Origin: DASRBO01 sp035653595 | Lineage (GTDB): Bacteria > Actinomycetota > Acidimicrobiia > Acidimicrobiales > JAJPHE01 | Reading direction: 5' to 3' | DNA: 12,138 bases | Assembly: GCA_035653595.1 (NCBI GenBank) | Contig: DASRBO010000056.1 | Location: 1-12,138 of the forward strand | Shown here: piece by piece, positions 1 through 6,744 of the stretch | Position numbering within the stretch: the first letter of the stretch is position 1 | How the letters are laid out: the number at the start of each line of letters is the position of its first letter | Notes under the pieces: generated by a model | The model's database searches: none | What the model was told of the DNA's origin: nothing | What the model saw: only the letters and a program-made list of their open reading frames with translations | Made by a program: the position numbers and the translations under genes

Positions 1-597
1 GACCCCCATGAGGCCGATGCCGTAGACGAAGCCGCGGGAGCGCTCGCAGATGCGGCCCAGCCGCTCGTCCGGGGTGGTCGGGGCGGCCAGCATCACCGTC
101 TCCACCCCGGCGTCGTCGGCCGCCCGGGCCCACTCCCCCACCTCGTCGAGGGGGAGGTCGGGCACGATGGCCCCGGCCACGCCGGCGTCGACCAGGGAAC
201 GGGCCATGCGCCGGTGGCCCCCCCTGAAGATCAGGTTGTAGTAGGTCATCACCGCCACCGGCACCGCCACCTCGAGGCTGCGGAGGTCGCCGAGCACCCC
301 GGCCGGGGTGGCCCCGCCGGCCAGAGCCCGGGCGGAGGCCTCCTGGATGACAGGGCCGTCGATCATGGGGTCGGAGAACGGGATCCCCACCTCGACGGCG
401 TCGGCCCCAGCCGCCACGACCCCCTCCAGGGCCCGGGTCCAGTCCGGCCCCAGCCCGCCGGTGACGTAGGGGACCAGCAGCTTGTGACCGGCGTCCCGGC
501 GCCGGCGCAGGGCCGCCTCGAGGGGGCCCGGACCGCCGGGCGGCCCCGCCGTAGCCGGCGAGGTGGCGGCCGGGCTGGAGGCAGGGGTGGCGGTCAT
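1..597 (-). CDS. trpA: Tryptophan synthase alpha subunit (3' end cut by window edge)
   Basis: TrpA cleaves indole-3-glycerol phosphate to indole and glyceraldehyde-3-phosphate in the cytoplasm and passes indole through a tunnel to TrpB. The reading frame is open from an ATG at 597 to the left edge, giving 199 codons; the C-terminal part is outside the window. The acid/base segment VEVGIPFSDPMIDGP (residues 68-82) holds E69 and D80, matching E49 and D60 of E. coli TrpA. VPDLPLDE and the GFVYGIGLMGV strand follow, as expected of the TIM barrel. The ATG overlaps the trpB stop (ATGA), indicating translational coupling. Before the first conserved segment (PLEAALRRRRDAG) there is a Pro/Ala/Thr-rich extension of about 24 residues, longer than in E. 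coli TrpA. The identification is secure; the missing end cannot be judged. Confidence 0.97.
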   Translation of the reverse strand, partial: MTATPASSPAATSPATAGPPGGPGPLEAALRRRRDAGHKLLVPYVTGGLGPDWTRALEGVVAAGADAVEVGIPFSDPMIDGPVIQEASARALAGGATPAGVLGDLRSLEVAVPVAVMTYYNLIFRGGHRRMARSLVDAGVAGAIVPDLPLDEVGEWARAADDAGVETVMLAAPTTPDERLGRICERSRGFVYGIGLMGV

Positions 598-1808
598 CCC
601 AGCATGTCCATGGCCTGGGCGGCGTCCTTGTCGCCCCGGCCGGACAGGGTGACCAGCACGGTGGACCCCGCCGGTATCGCCCGGCCGGCCTCGCGGGCGA
701 GGTAGGCCAGGGCGTGGGCGGGCTCGAAGGCCGGAATGATGCCCTCCGTGCGCGAGAGCAGCTGGAACGCCTCGAGCACCTCGGCGTCGCCGACCTGGAC
801 GTAGGAGGCCCGCCCGGCGGAGGCCAGGTGGGCGTGCTCGGGGCCCACACCGGGATAGTCGAGCCCGGCGGATATCGACTCCGCCTCGAGGACCTGGCCG
901 TACTCGTCCTGCATGAGATACGACTTCATCCCGTGCACCACCCCGGGCACCCCGTGGCCGATGGCGGCGCCCCCGGCCGGCTCCACCCCGATCAGCGTGG
1001 CCCCGGTGTCGACGAAGCCGGCGAAGGTGCCGGCTGCGTTGGAGCCGCCGCCGACGCAGGCCATGACGTAGTCGGGATCGGCGCCCTCGAGGATCGAGCG
1101 GCACTGCTGGCGGGCCTCCTCGCCAACGACCCTCTGGAACTCGCGGACCATCCACGGATAGGGGTGGGGGCCCATCACCGACCCGATGCAGTAGTGGGTC
1201 GTCTCGACGCTGGCCACCCACTCCCGCAGCGCCTCGTTGACGGCGTCTTTGAGGGTGCGGCTGCCTGAGTCGACCGGGCGGACCTCGGCGCCCAGCAGCT
1301 TCATGCGGAAGACGTTGAGGGCCTGGCGGCGGACGTCCACCTCGCCCATGTAGACCACGCAGTCCAGCCCGAACAGGGCGGCGGCGGTGGCCGTAGCCAC
1401 CCCGTGCTGGCCGGCCCCGGTTTCGGCGATGACCCGGGGCTTGCCCATCCGCCTGGTCAGCAGGGCCTGGCCGATCACGTTGTTGAGCTTGTGGGAGCCG
1501 GTGTGGACCAGGTCCTCCCGCTTGAGCAGGACCCTGACGCCGAGGTGGGCCGACAGCCGGCGGCACTCGGTGACCGGGGTGGGTCGTCCGCCGTAGCCGG
1601 CCAGGATGTCGCCGTACTCCCGGCGGAACGACGGGTCGGCCCAGGCGGCCCTGAACTCCCGCTCCAGCTCCTCACACGCCGCCACCAGCGACTCGGGCAC
1701 GAAGCGCCCGCCGAACTCCCCGAAGCGCCCGTCCGGACCGGGCTCGCCCATCAGCTCCCCGCCGGGCTCACCCCCGGCGCCCCCACCGCCAGGCTCGGCC
1801 CCGCTCAC
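594..1808 (-). CDS. trpB: Tryptophan synthase beta subunit, TrpB1 type
   Basis: TrpB is the PLP enzyme that condenses indole with serine to give tryptophan, working as an alpha2-beta2 complex with TrpA, encoded immediately downstream. It has 404 residues. HTGSHKLNN carries the PLP lysine K107; AETGAGQHG carries the catalytic glutamate E129; GGGSN (253-257) is the PLP-phosphate loop; GMKSYLMQDEYGQV and SGRGDKD (389-395) are typical of TrpB1 rather than TrpB2. The GTG start at 1808 forms a GTGA overlap with the trpF stop and has a full AGGAGG four bases upstream, so I prefer it over an in-frame ATG at 1751. With this start, a Gly/Pro/Glu-rich leader of about 25 residues precedes the conserved FGEFGGRFVPE. 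That leader is unusual and probably disordered. Confidence 0.98.
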   Translation of the reverse strand: MSGAEPGGGGAGGEPGGELMGEPGPDGRFGEFGGRFVPESLVAACEELEREFRAAWADPSFRREYGDILAGYGGRPTPVTECRRLSAHLGVRVLLKREDLVHTGSHKLNNVIGQALLTRRMGKPRVIAETGAGQHGVATATAAALFGLDCVVYMGEVDVRRQALNVFRMKLLGAEVRPVDSGSRTLKDAVNEALREWVASVETTHYCIGSVMGPHPYPWMVREFQRVVGEEARQQCRSILEGADPDYVMACVGGGSNAAGTFAGFVDTGATLIGVEPAGGAAIGHGVPGVVHGMKSYLMQDEYGQVLEAESISAGLDYPGVGPEHAHLASAGRASYVQVGDAEVLEAFQLLSRTEGIIPAFEPAHALAYLAREAGRAIPAGSTVLVTLSGRGDKDAAQAMDMLG

Positions 1809-2461
1809 TGGTCCTCCTGCCAGTCGTAGGGGCCGTCCTCGGCGCCCTCGTAGGCCGGCACCTCGGCCGCCTTGGCGGCGGCGATGAAGGCCCGCAGCCG
1901 GGCCGGGTCCTTGCGCCCGGGTGAAGCCTCCACCCCGGTCACCACGTCAACGCCCCAGGGCCGGACCTGCTCGATGGCCAGGGCCACGTTGGCGGGGTTG
2001 AGCCCGCCGGCCAGGAGCAGGCGGTGCCCGTCGGGCACCCCGTCGGCCAGCTTCCAGTCGAAGATCTGGCCCGAGCCGGGCGAGGGGGCGTCCAGCATCA
2101 CCACGTCGGCGCCGTAGTCGGCCGCCTGGCGGACCGCCGCGTGGCCGGCCGGGAAGGCCTTGATCGTCATCCCCACCCGGGCGGCCACGAAGCGGGTCTG
2201 CTCGGGGTTCTCGCGCCCGTGGAGCTGGGCCCCCCGCAGGCCGGCCCGGTTGACGACCTCCACCACCCGTTCGGGCAATTCGTCGCGGAACACCCCGAAG
2301 GTCACCACCTCGGGGGGCAGGCGCTTGGCGATGTCGGCCGCCACCGACGGGGCGATCTGGCGGGGGGAGGGAGCGAAGATGAATCCCACCGCGTCGGCCC
2401 CCAGGGCCACCGCCAGCAGGGCGTCCTCCTCGCTGGTGGTGCCGCATATCTTGACGAACAC
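1805..2461 (-). CDS. trpF: Phosphoribosylanthranilate isomerase
   Basis: TrpF performs the Amadori rearrangement of N-(5'-phosphoribosyl)anthranilate to CdRP, the step before TrpC. It has 218 residues. KICGTT contains the general base C6; AVGFIFAPSPR contains R34; QLHG (79-82) follows; LDAPSPGSG contains the general acid D124; LAGGLNPANV and the phosphate loop VTGVEASPGRKD (174-185) complete the barrel. Many actinobacteria lack trpF and use the bifunctional PriA instead, so a complete trpF is phylogenetically informative. The acidic C-terminal tail (about residues 204-218) is longer than the family core requires, and its last codons encode the trpB ribosome binding site. The GTG start at 2461 lies 10 nt after the trpC stop with a GAGGGG six bases upstream. 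Confidence 0.97.
   Translation of the reverse strand: MFVKICGTTSEEDALLAVALGADAVGFIFAPSPRQIAPSVAADIAKRLPPEVVTFGVFRDELPERVVEVVNRAGLRGAQLHGRENPEQTRFVAARVGMTIKAFPAGHAAVRQAADYGADVVMLDAPSPGSGQIFDWKLADGVPDGHRLLLAGGLNPANVALAIEQVRPWGVDVVTGVEASPGRKDPARLRAFIAAAKAAEVPAYEGAEDGPYDWQEDQ
1813..1818 (-). promoter_or_regulatory. Shine-Dalgarno of trpB, inside the trpF 3' end
   Basis: A perfect AGGAGG four bases before the GTG at 1808, formed by the codons for the last residues of TrpF (WQEDQ). It is the strongest ribosome binding site I saw in the window and decides the trpB start in favour of 1808 over the in-frame ATG at 1751. Confidence 0.8.
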
Positions 2462-2467
2462 CGCCGG

Positions 2468-2473
2468 CCCCTC
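2468..2473 (-). promoter_or_regulatory. Shine-Dalgarno of trpF, overlapping the trpC stop
   Basis: GAGGGG begins within the TGA of trpC and lies six bases before the GTG at 2461. Ribosomes finishing trpC would be positioned at the trpF start. Confidence 0.6.
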
Positions 2474-3263
2474 AGCGCACCGACGCCGCCGCGGCGGACC
2501 GCATGTCGGCCACGGCGGCGGCCGGATCGGCCGCCCTCATCAGGGCCTCCCCCACCAGCACGGCGTCGTAGCCGGCCTGGGCCAGCCTGGCGGCATCGGC
2601 GGCGGACCGGATGCCCGACTCGGCCACCTTCACCACCCCGGTCGGGATGCTGGCCGCCACCCGCAGCGCCCTGCCGGTGTCGACCTCGAAGGTGAGCAGA
2701 TCGCGCTGGTTGACCCCGATCAGGTCGGCGCCGGCGGCGGCGGCCCGCTCCACCTCGGCCTCGTCGTGGCACTCGACCAGGGCGGCCAGGCCGAGGCGGC
2801 GGGCGATCCCGAGGAGCTCGGGCAGCTCGGTCCCGTCGAGGGCGGCCACGATCAGCAGCACGGCGTCGGCGCCCATCAGACGGGCGTCGCACACGTCGGC
2901 CACCGAGACGGTGAAGTCCTTGCGCAGGACGGGCACCTCGACGGCGGCCCTGGCCGCGGCCAGATCGGCCGGTGACCCCCCGAAGAACTCGGCGTCGGTC
3001 AGCACCGAAAGAGCCGCCGCCCCGCCACTGGCGTAGGCCCTGGCCTGGGCGGCCGGGTCAACGTCGGCGGAGATGGCACCGGCCGACGGGGAGCGGCGCT
3101 TGACCTCGGCGATCACCGCCAGACCGGGCCCGGTCAGGGCGGACCTGAACGGACGGGGGCCGGGCCGGGCCTCGGCGTCGGCCAGCAGTTGGACCACATC
3201 GCGCCGGTCGAGGCCCGCCTGATGCCGGTGGCTGGCGATGATCCGGTCTAGGTAGGTGGTCAC
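2472..3263 (-). CDS. trpC: Indole-3-glycerol phosphate synthase
   Basis: TrpC closes and decarboxylates CdRP to indole-3-glycerol phosphate, the substrate of TrpA. It has 263 residues, normal for a monofunctional TrpC. IAEVKRRSPS carries K55, PVLRKDF carries the general acid K115, ALVECHDEAE carries E164 (general base position), GVNQRDL carries N185, and VAESGI carries E215 and S216; LVGEAL near the end is the phosphate loop. The residue after GVN is Q where N or A is common, which I read as normal variation. The GTG start at 3263 is forced: an in-frame TAG lies 15 nt upstream with no other ATG, GTG or TTG between. A weak AGGA sits 10 nt before it. This is the first gene after the largest gap in the window (58 nt). 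Confidence 0.97.
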   Translation of the reverse strand: MTTYLDRIIASHRHQAGLDRRDVVQLLADAEARPGPRPFRSALTGPGLAVIAEVKRRSPSAGAISADVDPAAQARAYASGGAAALSVLTDAEFFGGSPADLAAARAAVEVPVLRKDFTVSVADVCDARLMGADAVLLIVAALDGTELPELLGIARRLGLAALVECHDEAEVERAAAAGADLIGVNQRDLLTFEVDTGRALRVAASIPTGVVKVAESGIRSAADAARLAQAGYDAVLVGEALMRAADPAAAVADMRSAAAASVR

Positions 3264-3321
3264 GACCAGGAAATCCTACCGACGGCCCCCCGCCGCCCCC
3301 GGTGACGTCGAGGCCGGGCCG
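3264..3321 (-). other. 58-nt intergenic gap between lipoprotein gene and trpC
   Basis: This is the widest non-coding interval in the window. On the transcribed strand it is very G/C-rich at the lipoprotein end and ends with a short AT-containing stretch before trpC. It contains TAGGAT, which resembles a weak -10 hexamer, but no convincing -35 lies at the right distance. The only paired segments I see (CGGCCC with GGGCCG) enclose a loop of over 25 nt and have no U-run, so it does not look like an intrinsic terminator. It is too short for a Trp leader peptide with attenuator or for a T-box. An internal promoter for trpCFBA is possible but unsupported. Confidence 0.35.
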
Positions 3322-4272
3322 TCAGCGTCCGGTGGTCGTGGAGGTGGTCGAGGTGCTGGTGGTGCTGGAGCGGCCCAGGGTGCTCGACGTCGACGGGCGG
3401 GTCGTCGAGGTGGTGGTGGTCGAGGCGGCCTCGACGCAGCTGGTCGGCTGGGAGAGCTGGTAGGCCGAGCCGCCGGTCACCTGCACCGCCAGCGGAGCGG
3501 AGCCGGCCGCTTCGCAGTACAGCTCCCAGCTGGCCATGCCGCTGGCGTCGGTGATGGTCGGGTTCGGGCTCTCCAGGGCCCAGGTGCTCGGCCCGGTCAG
3601 CTCCACCTGGGCCCCCGACACCCCGGTGGAGCGGACGACCCCGGTCTGGCTGTCCACCGAGGTGGTGGCGAGCTCGATGACCAGGTTGGCGGGCTGGCCG
3701 ACCACCGGGGGGTCGGGAGCCACCGATGCCGTCACCGACACCCCGCCGTAGGCCTGCACCTGCAGCTGCACCTGGCGGGTCTCGGTGGAGGACAGGAACA
3801 GCTCGGTCGGAGTGGTCATCGACAGGTCGGGCGCCCGCCAGGCCCGCACCCGGTAGGCACCCCCGAGGATGCCCGCGACGGTCCAGGTGCCGTCGGGGTT
3901 GGTGGTCGTGGTGGCGATGGCGTTGCCGGCCCTGGTCACCCGGTTCACCTCGACCACCGCCCCGGGCACCGCCCCCTGAGGGCCGGACACCGTGCCGGTC
4001 AGAGTGGCCTGGCCCGGGCCGATGGCGGCGGCCGTGGTCGTGGTCTGGCCGGCCACGCCGTTGAGGGAGACCCCGGCCAGGTCGGGCAGGGTCGTGGTCG
4101 GAGACGTCGCCGGCACCGCCGGTGGGGCCGGAAGGCCAGCGATCGAGCCGCTCACGCACCCGCAGAGGACCAGGGCGGCGACGGTCAGGGCCCCGGCGGC
4201 GCCGGCAGCCCCCCGACCCGACCGCAGCCAGCCCAACGCCCGGCTCGCCAGGGGTGGCAGCGCCGCCCTCAC
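3322..4272 (-). CDS. Predicted secreted lipoprotein with carboxypeptidase-regulatory-like domain and Thr/Ser-rich tail
   Basis: I do not recognise a named family. I place the start at GTG 4272, which overlaps the upstream ygfZ stop as GTGA and gives 316 residues. The open frame extends to an ATG at 4344, but that would put a non-signal-like segment ahead of the signal peptide. From 4272 there is an Arg-containing n-region, a hydrophobic stretch (ALTVAALVL) and a lipobox LCGC with lipidated C39, so the product should be exported and membrane-anchored. A Pro/Thr-rich spacer follows. Residues about 89-175 resemble a beta-sandwich carboxypeptidase-regulatory domain (GTVSG...PGAVVEV...TNPDGTWTV...GAYRVRAW). 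Residues about 178-282 look like an Ig-like beta domain with C253 and C279 possibly bridged. The last 33 residues are almost all Thr/Ser. It has no catalytic motif; a cell-surface or binding role is inference. Confidence 0.8.
   Translation of the reverse strand: MRAALPPLASRALGWLRSGRGAAGAAGALTVAALVLCGCVSGSIAGLPAPPAVPATSPTTTLPDLAGVSLNGVAGQTTTTAAAIGPGQATLTGTVSGPQGAVPGAVVEVNRVTRAGNAIATTTTNPDGTWTVAGILGGAYRVRAWRAPDLSMTTPTELFLSSTETRQVQLQVQAYGGVSVTASVAPDPPVVGQPANLVIELATTSVDSQTGVVRSTGVSGAQVELTGPSTWALESPNPTITDASGMASWELYCEAAGSAPLAVQVTGGSAYQLSQPTSCVEAASTTTTSTTRPSTSSTLGRSSTTSTSTTSTTTGR
3325..3423 (-). repeat. Low-complexity Thr/Ser-codon tract at the lipoprotein 3' end
   Basis: Ninety-nine bases encode a C-terminal tail in which 26 of 33 residues are Thr or Ser, mostly ACC, ACG, AGC and TCG/TCC codons. 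On the plus strand it appears as imperfect GGT/CGT/CGA/GCT trinucleotide runs. Such tails in secreted actinobacterial proteins are often flexible wall-spanning or O-mannosylated segments, but they usually lie between the anchor and the domain; here the tract is at the free end. Its repetitive nature makes length variation between strains likely. Confidence 0.75.
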
Positions 4273-5177
4273 CGCTGCGCCGACCTCAACGGCAGGGCCC
4301 GCACAGTCCCCCGGCAGGACCCCTCCGGCCACCGCAGGGTGCATGACAGCGGCACCTCGAAGCCGCGCTTGAGGTAGGCCAGCGCCACCGGCCCCAGCTC
4401 GGGCGAGACGGCGGAGCTGGTGACAGAGCCCACCGTCTGTTCGTCCACGACCAGCTCGGCCCCCAGCGGAACCTCGGAATCGGCCACCACGCCCCGCAGG
4501 CGGCGGGGGACGTTGGCGCCCCGGGCGTCGATGCGGGCCACCAGCTCCTGGCCGGTGTAGCAGCCCTTGGTGAAGCTGACGGTGGCCGCCACCAGACCGG
4601 CCTCCTCGGGGATGGTGCGGGCGTCGAGGTCACTGCCCATGCGGGGCAGGCCGATCTCGATGCGGGCCGCCTCCCAGTCCTGCGCCGGGCACGGCGTGGC
4701 CTCCGGAGGCAGCTGGGGCACCGGGCCGAGCAGGTCCAGCCCGGCCAGGGCGGGCCAGGCGAACTCGGCCGCCAGCTCGGTGCCGACCCCGGCCGACGTC
4801 GGCGACCACCCGGACAGGCCCGGGCCCCGCAGGGCCAGGCAGCGCCATCCCTCCACCGCCTCGATGTCGACCTTGGTGCGGAGCTTGAACCGGCGCAGGC
4901 GCTCGAGGGCCCCCTCGCCGGCGCCGGGGTCGGTGTCGATGACCAGGCGGTCCTCGTCCAGCCGGCTGACCCGGGCGAAGGCCACCAGGCGGCCCTGGGG
5001 CTCCAGCAGGAGGGTGAGCGCCGACCGGCCCGGGGCCAGATCGGAGACGTCCTGGCTGAGCTGACCCTGCAGGTACTCGACGGCCTGCGGACCCGACACG
5101 GCGATGAAGTCGCGCTCGAGGCTCACCGCTGCCAGCCCGGCCCACATCGCCCGGTAGCCGGAGGGCCCGACGTCCAC
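4269..5177 (-). CDS. ygfZ: YgfZ/GcvT-like folate-binding protein (Fe-S cluster maintenance factor)
   Basis: YgfZ (related to mitochondrial IBA57/CAF17) resembles the GcvT aminomethyltransferase fold, binds tetrahydrofolate and supports assembly or repair of some Fe-S enzymes such as MiaB. It has 302 residues. The hallmark KGCYTGQE lies at 204-211 with the family cysteine C206. The N-terminal block (VSGPQAVEYLQGQLSQDV, about 27-44) and a C-terminal beta domain with LGPVALAYLKRG match the family. The GTG start at 5177 is one base after the trpE stop and has no clear Shine-Dalgarno. An ATG at codon 11 is an alternative, but the upstream residues YRAMWAGLA look like the usual family N-terminus. 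It overlaps the lipoprotein gene (GTGA). It has no known role in tryptophan synthesis, so its place in the operon is unexplained. Confidence 0.9.
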   Translation of the reverse strand: MDVGPSGYRAMWAGLAAVSLERDFIAVSGPQAVEYLQGQLSQDVSDLAPGRSALTLLLEPQGRLVAFARVSRLDEDRLVIDTDPGAGEGALERLRRFKLRTKVDIEAVEGWRCLALRGPGLSGWSPTSAGVGTELAAEFAWPALAGLDLLGPVPQLPPEATPCPAQDWEAARIEIGLPRMGSDLDARTIPEEAGLVAATVSFTKGCYTGQELVARIDARGANVPRRLRGVVADSEVPLGAELVVDEQTVGSVTSSAVSPELGPVALAYLKRGFEVPLSCTLRWPEGSCRGTVRALPLRSAQR

Positions 5178-5178
5178 G

Positions 5179-6744
5179 TCAGCTGCGGGCCGCCGCCGCG
5201 ATGCCGGGGTGGACGCCGGCGGTGGCGGCGGCGCTCTCCAGTCGGGCGGCGCTCATGCGGCGGGCGGCGGGCACCGCCGCCAGCAGGGCGGCGGCCTTGT
5301 TCGAGCACTCCAGATCCTCGTCGGCCGGGTCGCTGTCGGCCACGATGCCGGCGCCGGCCTGCACCATGGCCCGGCCCCCGGGCTCGACGATCATGGTGCG
5401 GATGGCGATGGCGGTGTCGAGGTTGCCGGAGAAGTCGAGGTAGCCGACCACCCCGGCATACGGACCCCGCTTGGTCGGCTCCAGCTGGTCGATTATCTCC
5501 ATGGCCCGCACCTTGGGGGCGCCGCTCACCGTGCCTGCCGGCAGGGTCGCCCGCAGCACGTCCACCGGCCCCAGTCCGGCAACGAGCTGGCCCGACACCT
5601 GCGAGGTCAGGTGCATGACGTGGCTGTAGCGCTCCAGGGTCATCAGCTCGTCGACGTGCTCGGTGCCGAAGGCGACCACCCGACCGACGTCGTTGCGGGC
5701 CAGGTCCACCAGCATCACGTGCTCGGCGATCTCCTTGGGGTGCTCGGAGAGCTCGGCGGCCATGCGCCGGTCGTCCTCCTCGGTCCGGCCCCGCCGGCGG
5801 GTGCCGGCTATGGGCCTCGAGATGACCCGCCCGTCGATCAGCTGCACCATCGGCTCGGGCGAGGAGCCCACCACGCTCAGCTCCGGGTGGCGCAACAGGT
5901 ACATGTACGGGCTGGGGTTCACCTGGCGCAGGACGCGGTAGAGGTCGAGCGGGGTGGCGCCCAGGTCGAGGTCGAAGCGCTGGGAGAGCACCACCTGGAA
6001 GATGTCCCCCTCGACGATGTGGTGCTTGGCCGCCTCAACCGCCGCCCGGTACTGCTCCGAGGTGAAGGTGCGCCGCACCCCGGGGAGCTGGTCGGAGCGC
6101 TCGGGCGGCTCCATGGCCGGCTCGCTCAGGGGCCGGGCCAGGTCGGCGGCCAGGCGGTGGATGGTCTCGGCGGCCCGGTCGTAGGCGGCGTCGGTCTCAT
6201 CCGCCGTCCAGCGCCGGTCAACCACCACGTTGTCGATGAGGAAGGCGCGCTGGCGCCAGTGGTCGAAGGCGGCCATGGGCCCGATCACGGACAGCACGGC
6301 GTCGGGCAGGCCGGTGTCGTCGGCCGGTACCGAGGGCAGGCGCTCGATCTCCCGCACCACGTCGTAGCCGAGGTAGCCCACCAGCCCGCCGTGCAGAGGA
6401 GGCAGCCCGTCGATGCGGGGCGAGCGGTACTCGGCCAGCAGGACCTCGAGGGCGGCCAGCACCCCCCGGTCGCGGGGCACCGCCGCCGGAATGCTCCCCT
6501 CGACACTGAGCTTGCTGCCCCGGGCGATCAGCCTGGCGTGGTGGCCGGCGCCGGCGAAGGAGAACCGGGCCCAGCGCTCGCCGTGCTCCACCGACTCCAG
6601 CAGGAACCCGGGGCCGTCGTCGGTGAGGCGCATGAAGGCCGCCACCGGCGTCTGGAGGTCGGCGACCACCTCCAGCCAGACCGGTACGACGGAGTACTCG
6701 GCCACCAGGGAGTGGAAGCCCGCGCGGTCGGGCTGGAGCCTCAC
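5179..6744 (-). CDS. trpE: Anthranilate synthase component I
   Basis: TrpE converts chorismate to anthranilate using ammonia from the TrpG glutaminase, which is not in this window. It has 521 residues. The N-terminal allosteric region contains LLES (48-51), the motif associated with tryptophan feedback inhibition, so the enzyme is probably Trp-sensitive. The chorismate-binding domain follows: NPSPYMYLL (276-284), SSPEPMV, PIAGTRRRG (311-319), LVDLARNDVGRV, HLTSQVSG, PAGTVSGAPKVRAMEII (402-418), and YAGVVGYLDFSGNLDTAIAIRT. The threonine of PIAGTRRRG separates it from isochorismate enzymes, and the overall length with LLES favours TrpE over PabB. The GTG start overlaps the GroES-family stop (GTGA) and has no obvious Shine-Dalgarno, which suggests coupling. 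A slight Ala/Arg-rich C-terminal extension is present. Confidence 0.97.
   Translation of the reverse strand: MRLQPDRAGFHSLVAEYSVVPVWLEVVADLQTPVAAFMRLTDDGPGFLLESVEHGERWARFSFAGAGHHARLIARGSKLSVEGSIPAAVPRDRGVLAALEVLLAEYRSPRIDGLPPLHGGLVGYLGYDVVREIERLPSVPADDTGLPDAVLSVIGPMAAFDHWRQRAFLIDNVVVDRRWTADETDAAYDRAAETIHRLAADLARPLSEPAMEPPERSDQLPGVRRTFTSEQYRAAVEAAKHHIVEGDIFQVVLSQRFDLDLGATPLDLYRVLRQVNPSPYMYLLRHPELSVVGSSPEPMVQLIDGRVISRPIAGTRRRGRTEEDDRRMAAELSEHPKEIAEHVMLVDLARNDVGRVVAFGTEHVDELMTLERYSHVMHLTSQVSGQLVAGLGPVDVLRATLPAGTVSGAPKVRAMEIIDQLEPTKRGPYAGVVGYLDFSGNLDTAIAIRTMIVEPGGRAMVQAGAGIVADSDPADEDLECSNKAAALLAAVPAARRMSAARLESAAATAGVHPGIAAAARS

Noticed and set aside
3264..3321. Intrinsic terminator, attenuator or promoter before trpC
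   Set aside because: No compact hairpin with U-run, no leader peptide with Trp codons, and only a weak TAGGAT without a matching -35.
3260..4159. A 299-codon minus-strand frame offset within the lipoprotein gene
   Set aside because: Arg/Gly/His/Asp-rich composition without motifs; it is an out-of-frame shadow of the lipoprotein reading frame.
4273..4344. Upstream ATG at 4344 as the lipoprotein start
   Set aside because: It would lie deep inside ygfZ and add 24 residues before the signal peptide; GTG 4272 gives the GTGA overlap and a normal lipoprotein signal.
3256..4377. A 373-codon plus-strand frame opposite the lipoprotein gene
   Set aside because: Low-complexity Gly/Arg-rich translation explained by antisense reading; the minus-strand protein has a signal peptide, lipobox and domain-like sequence.
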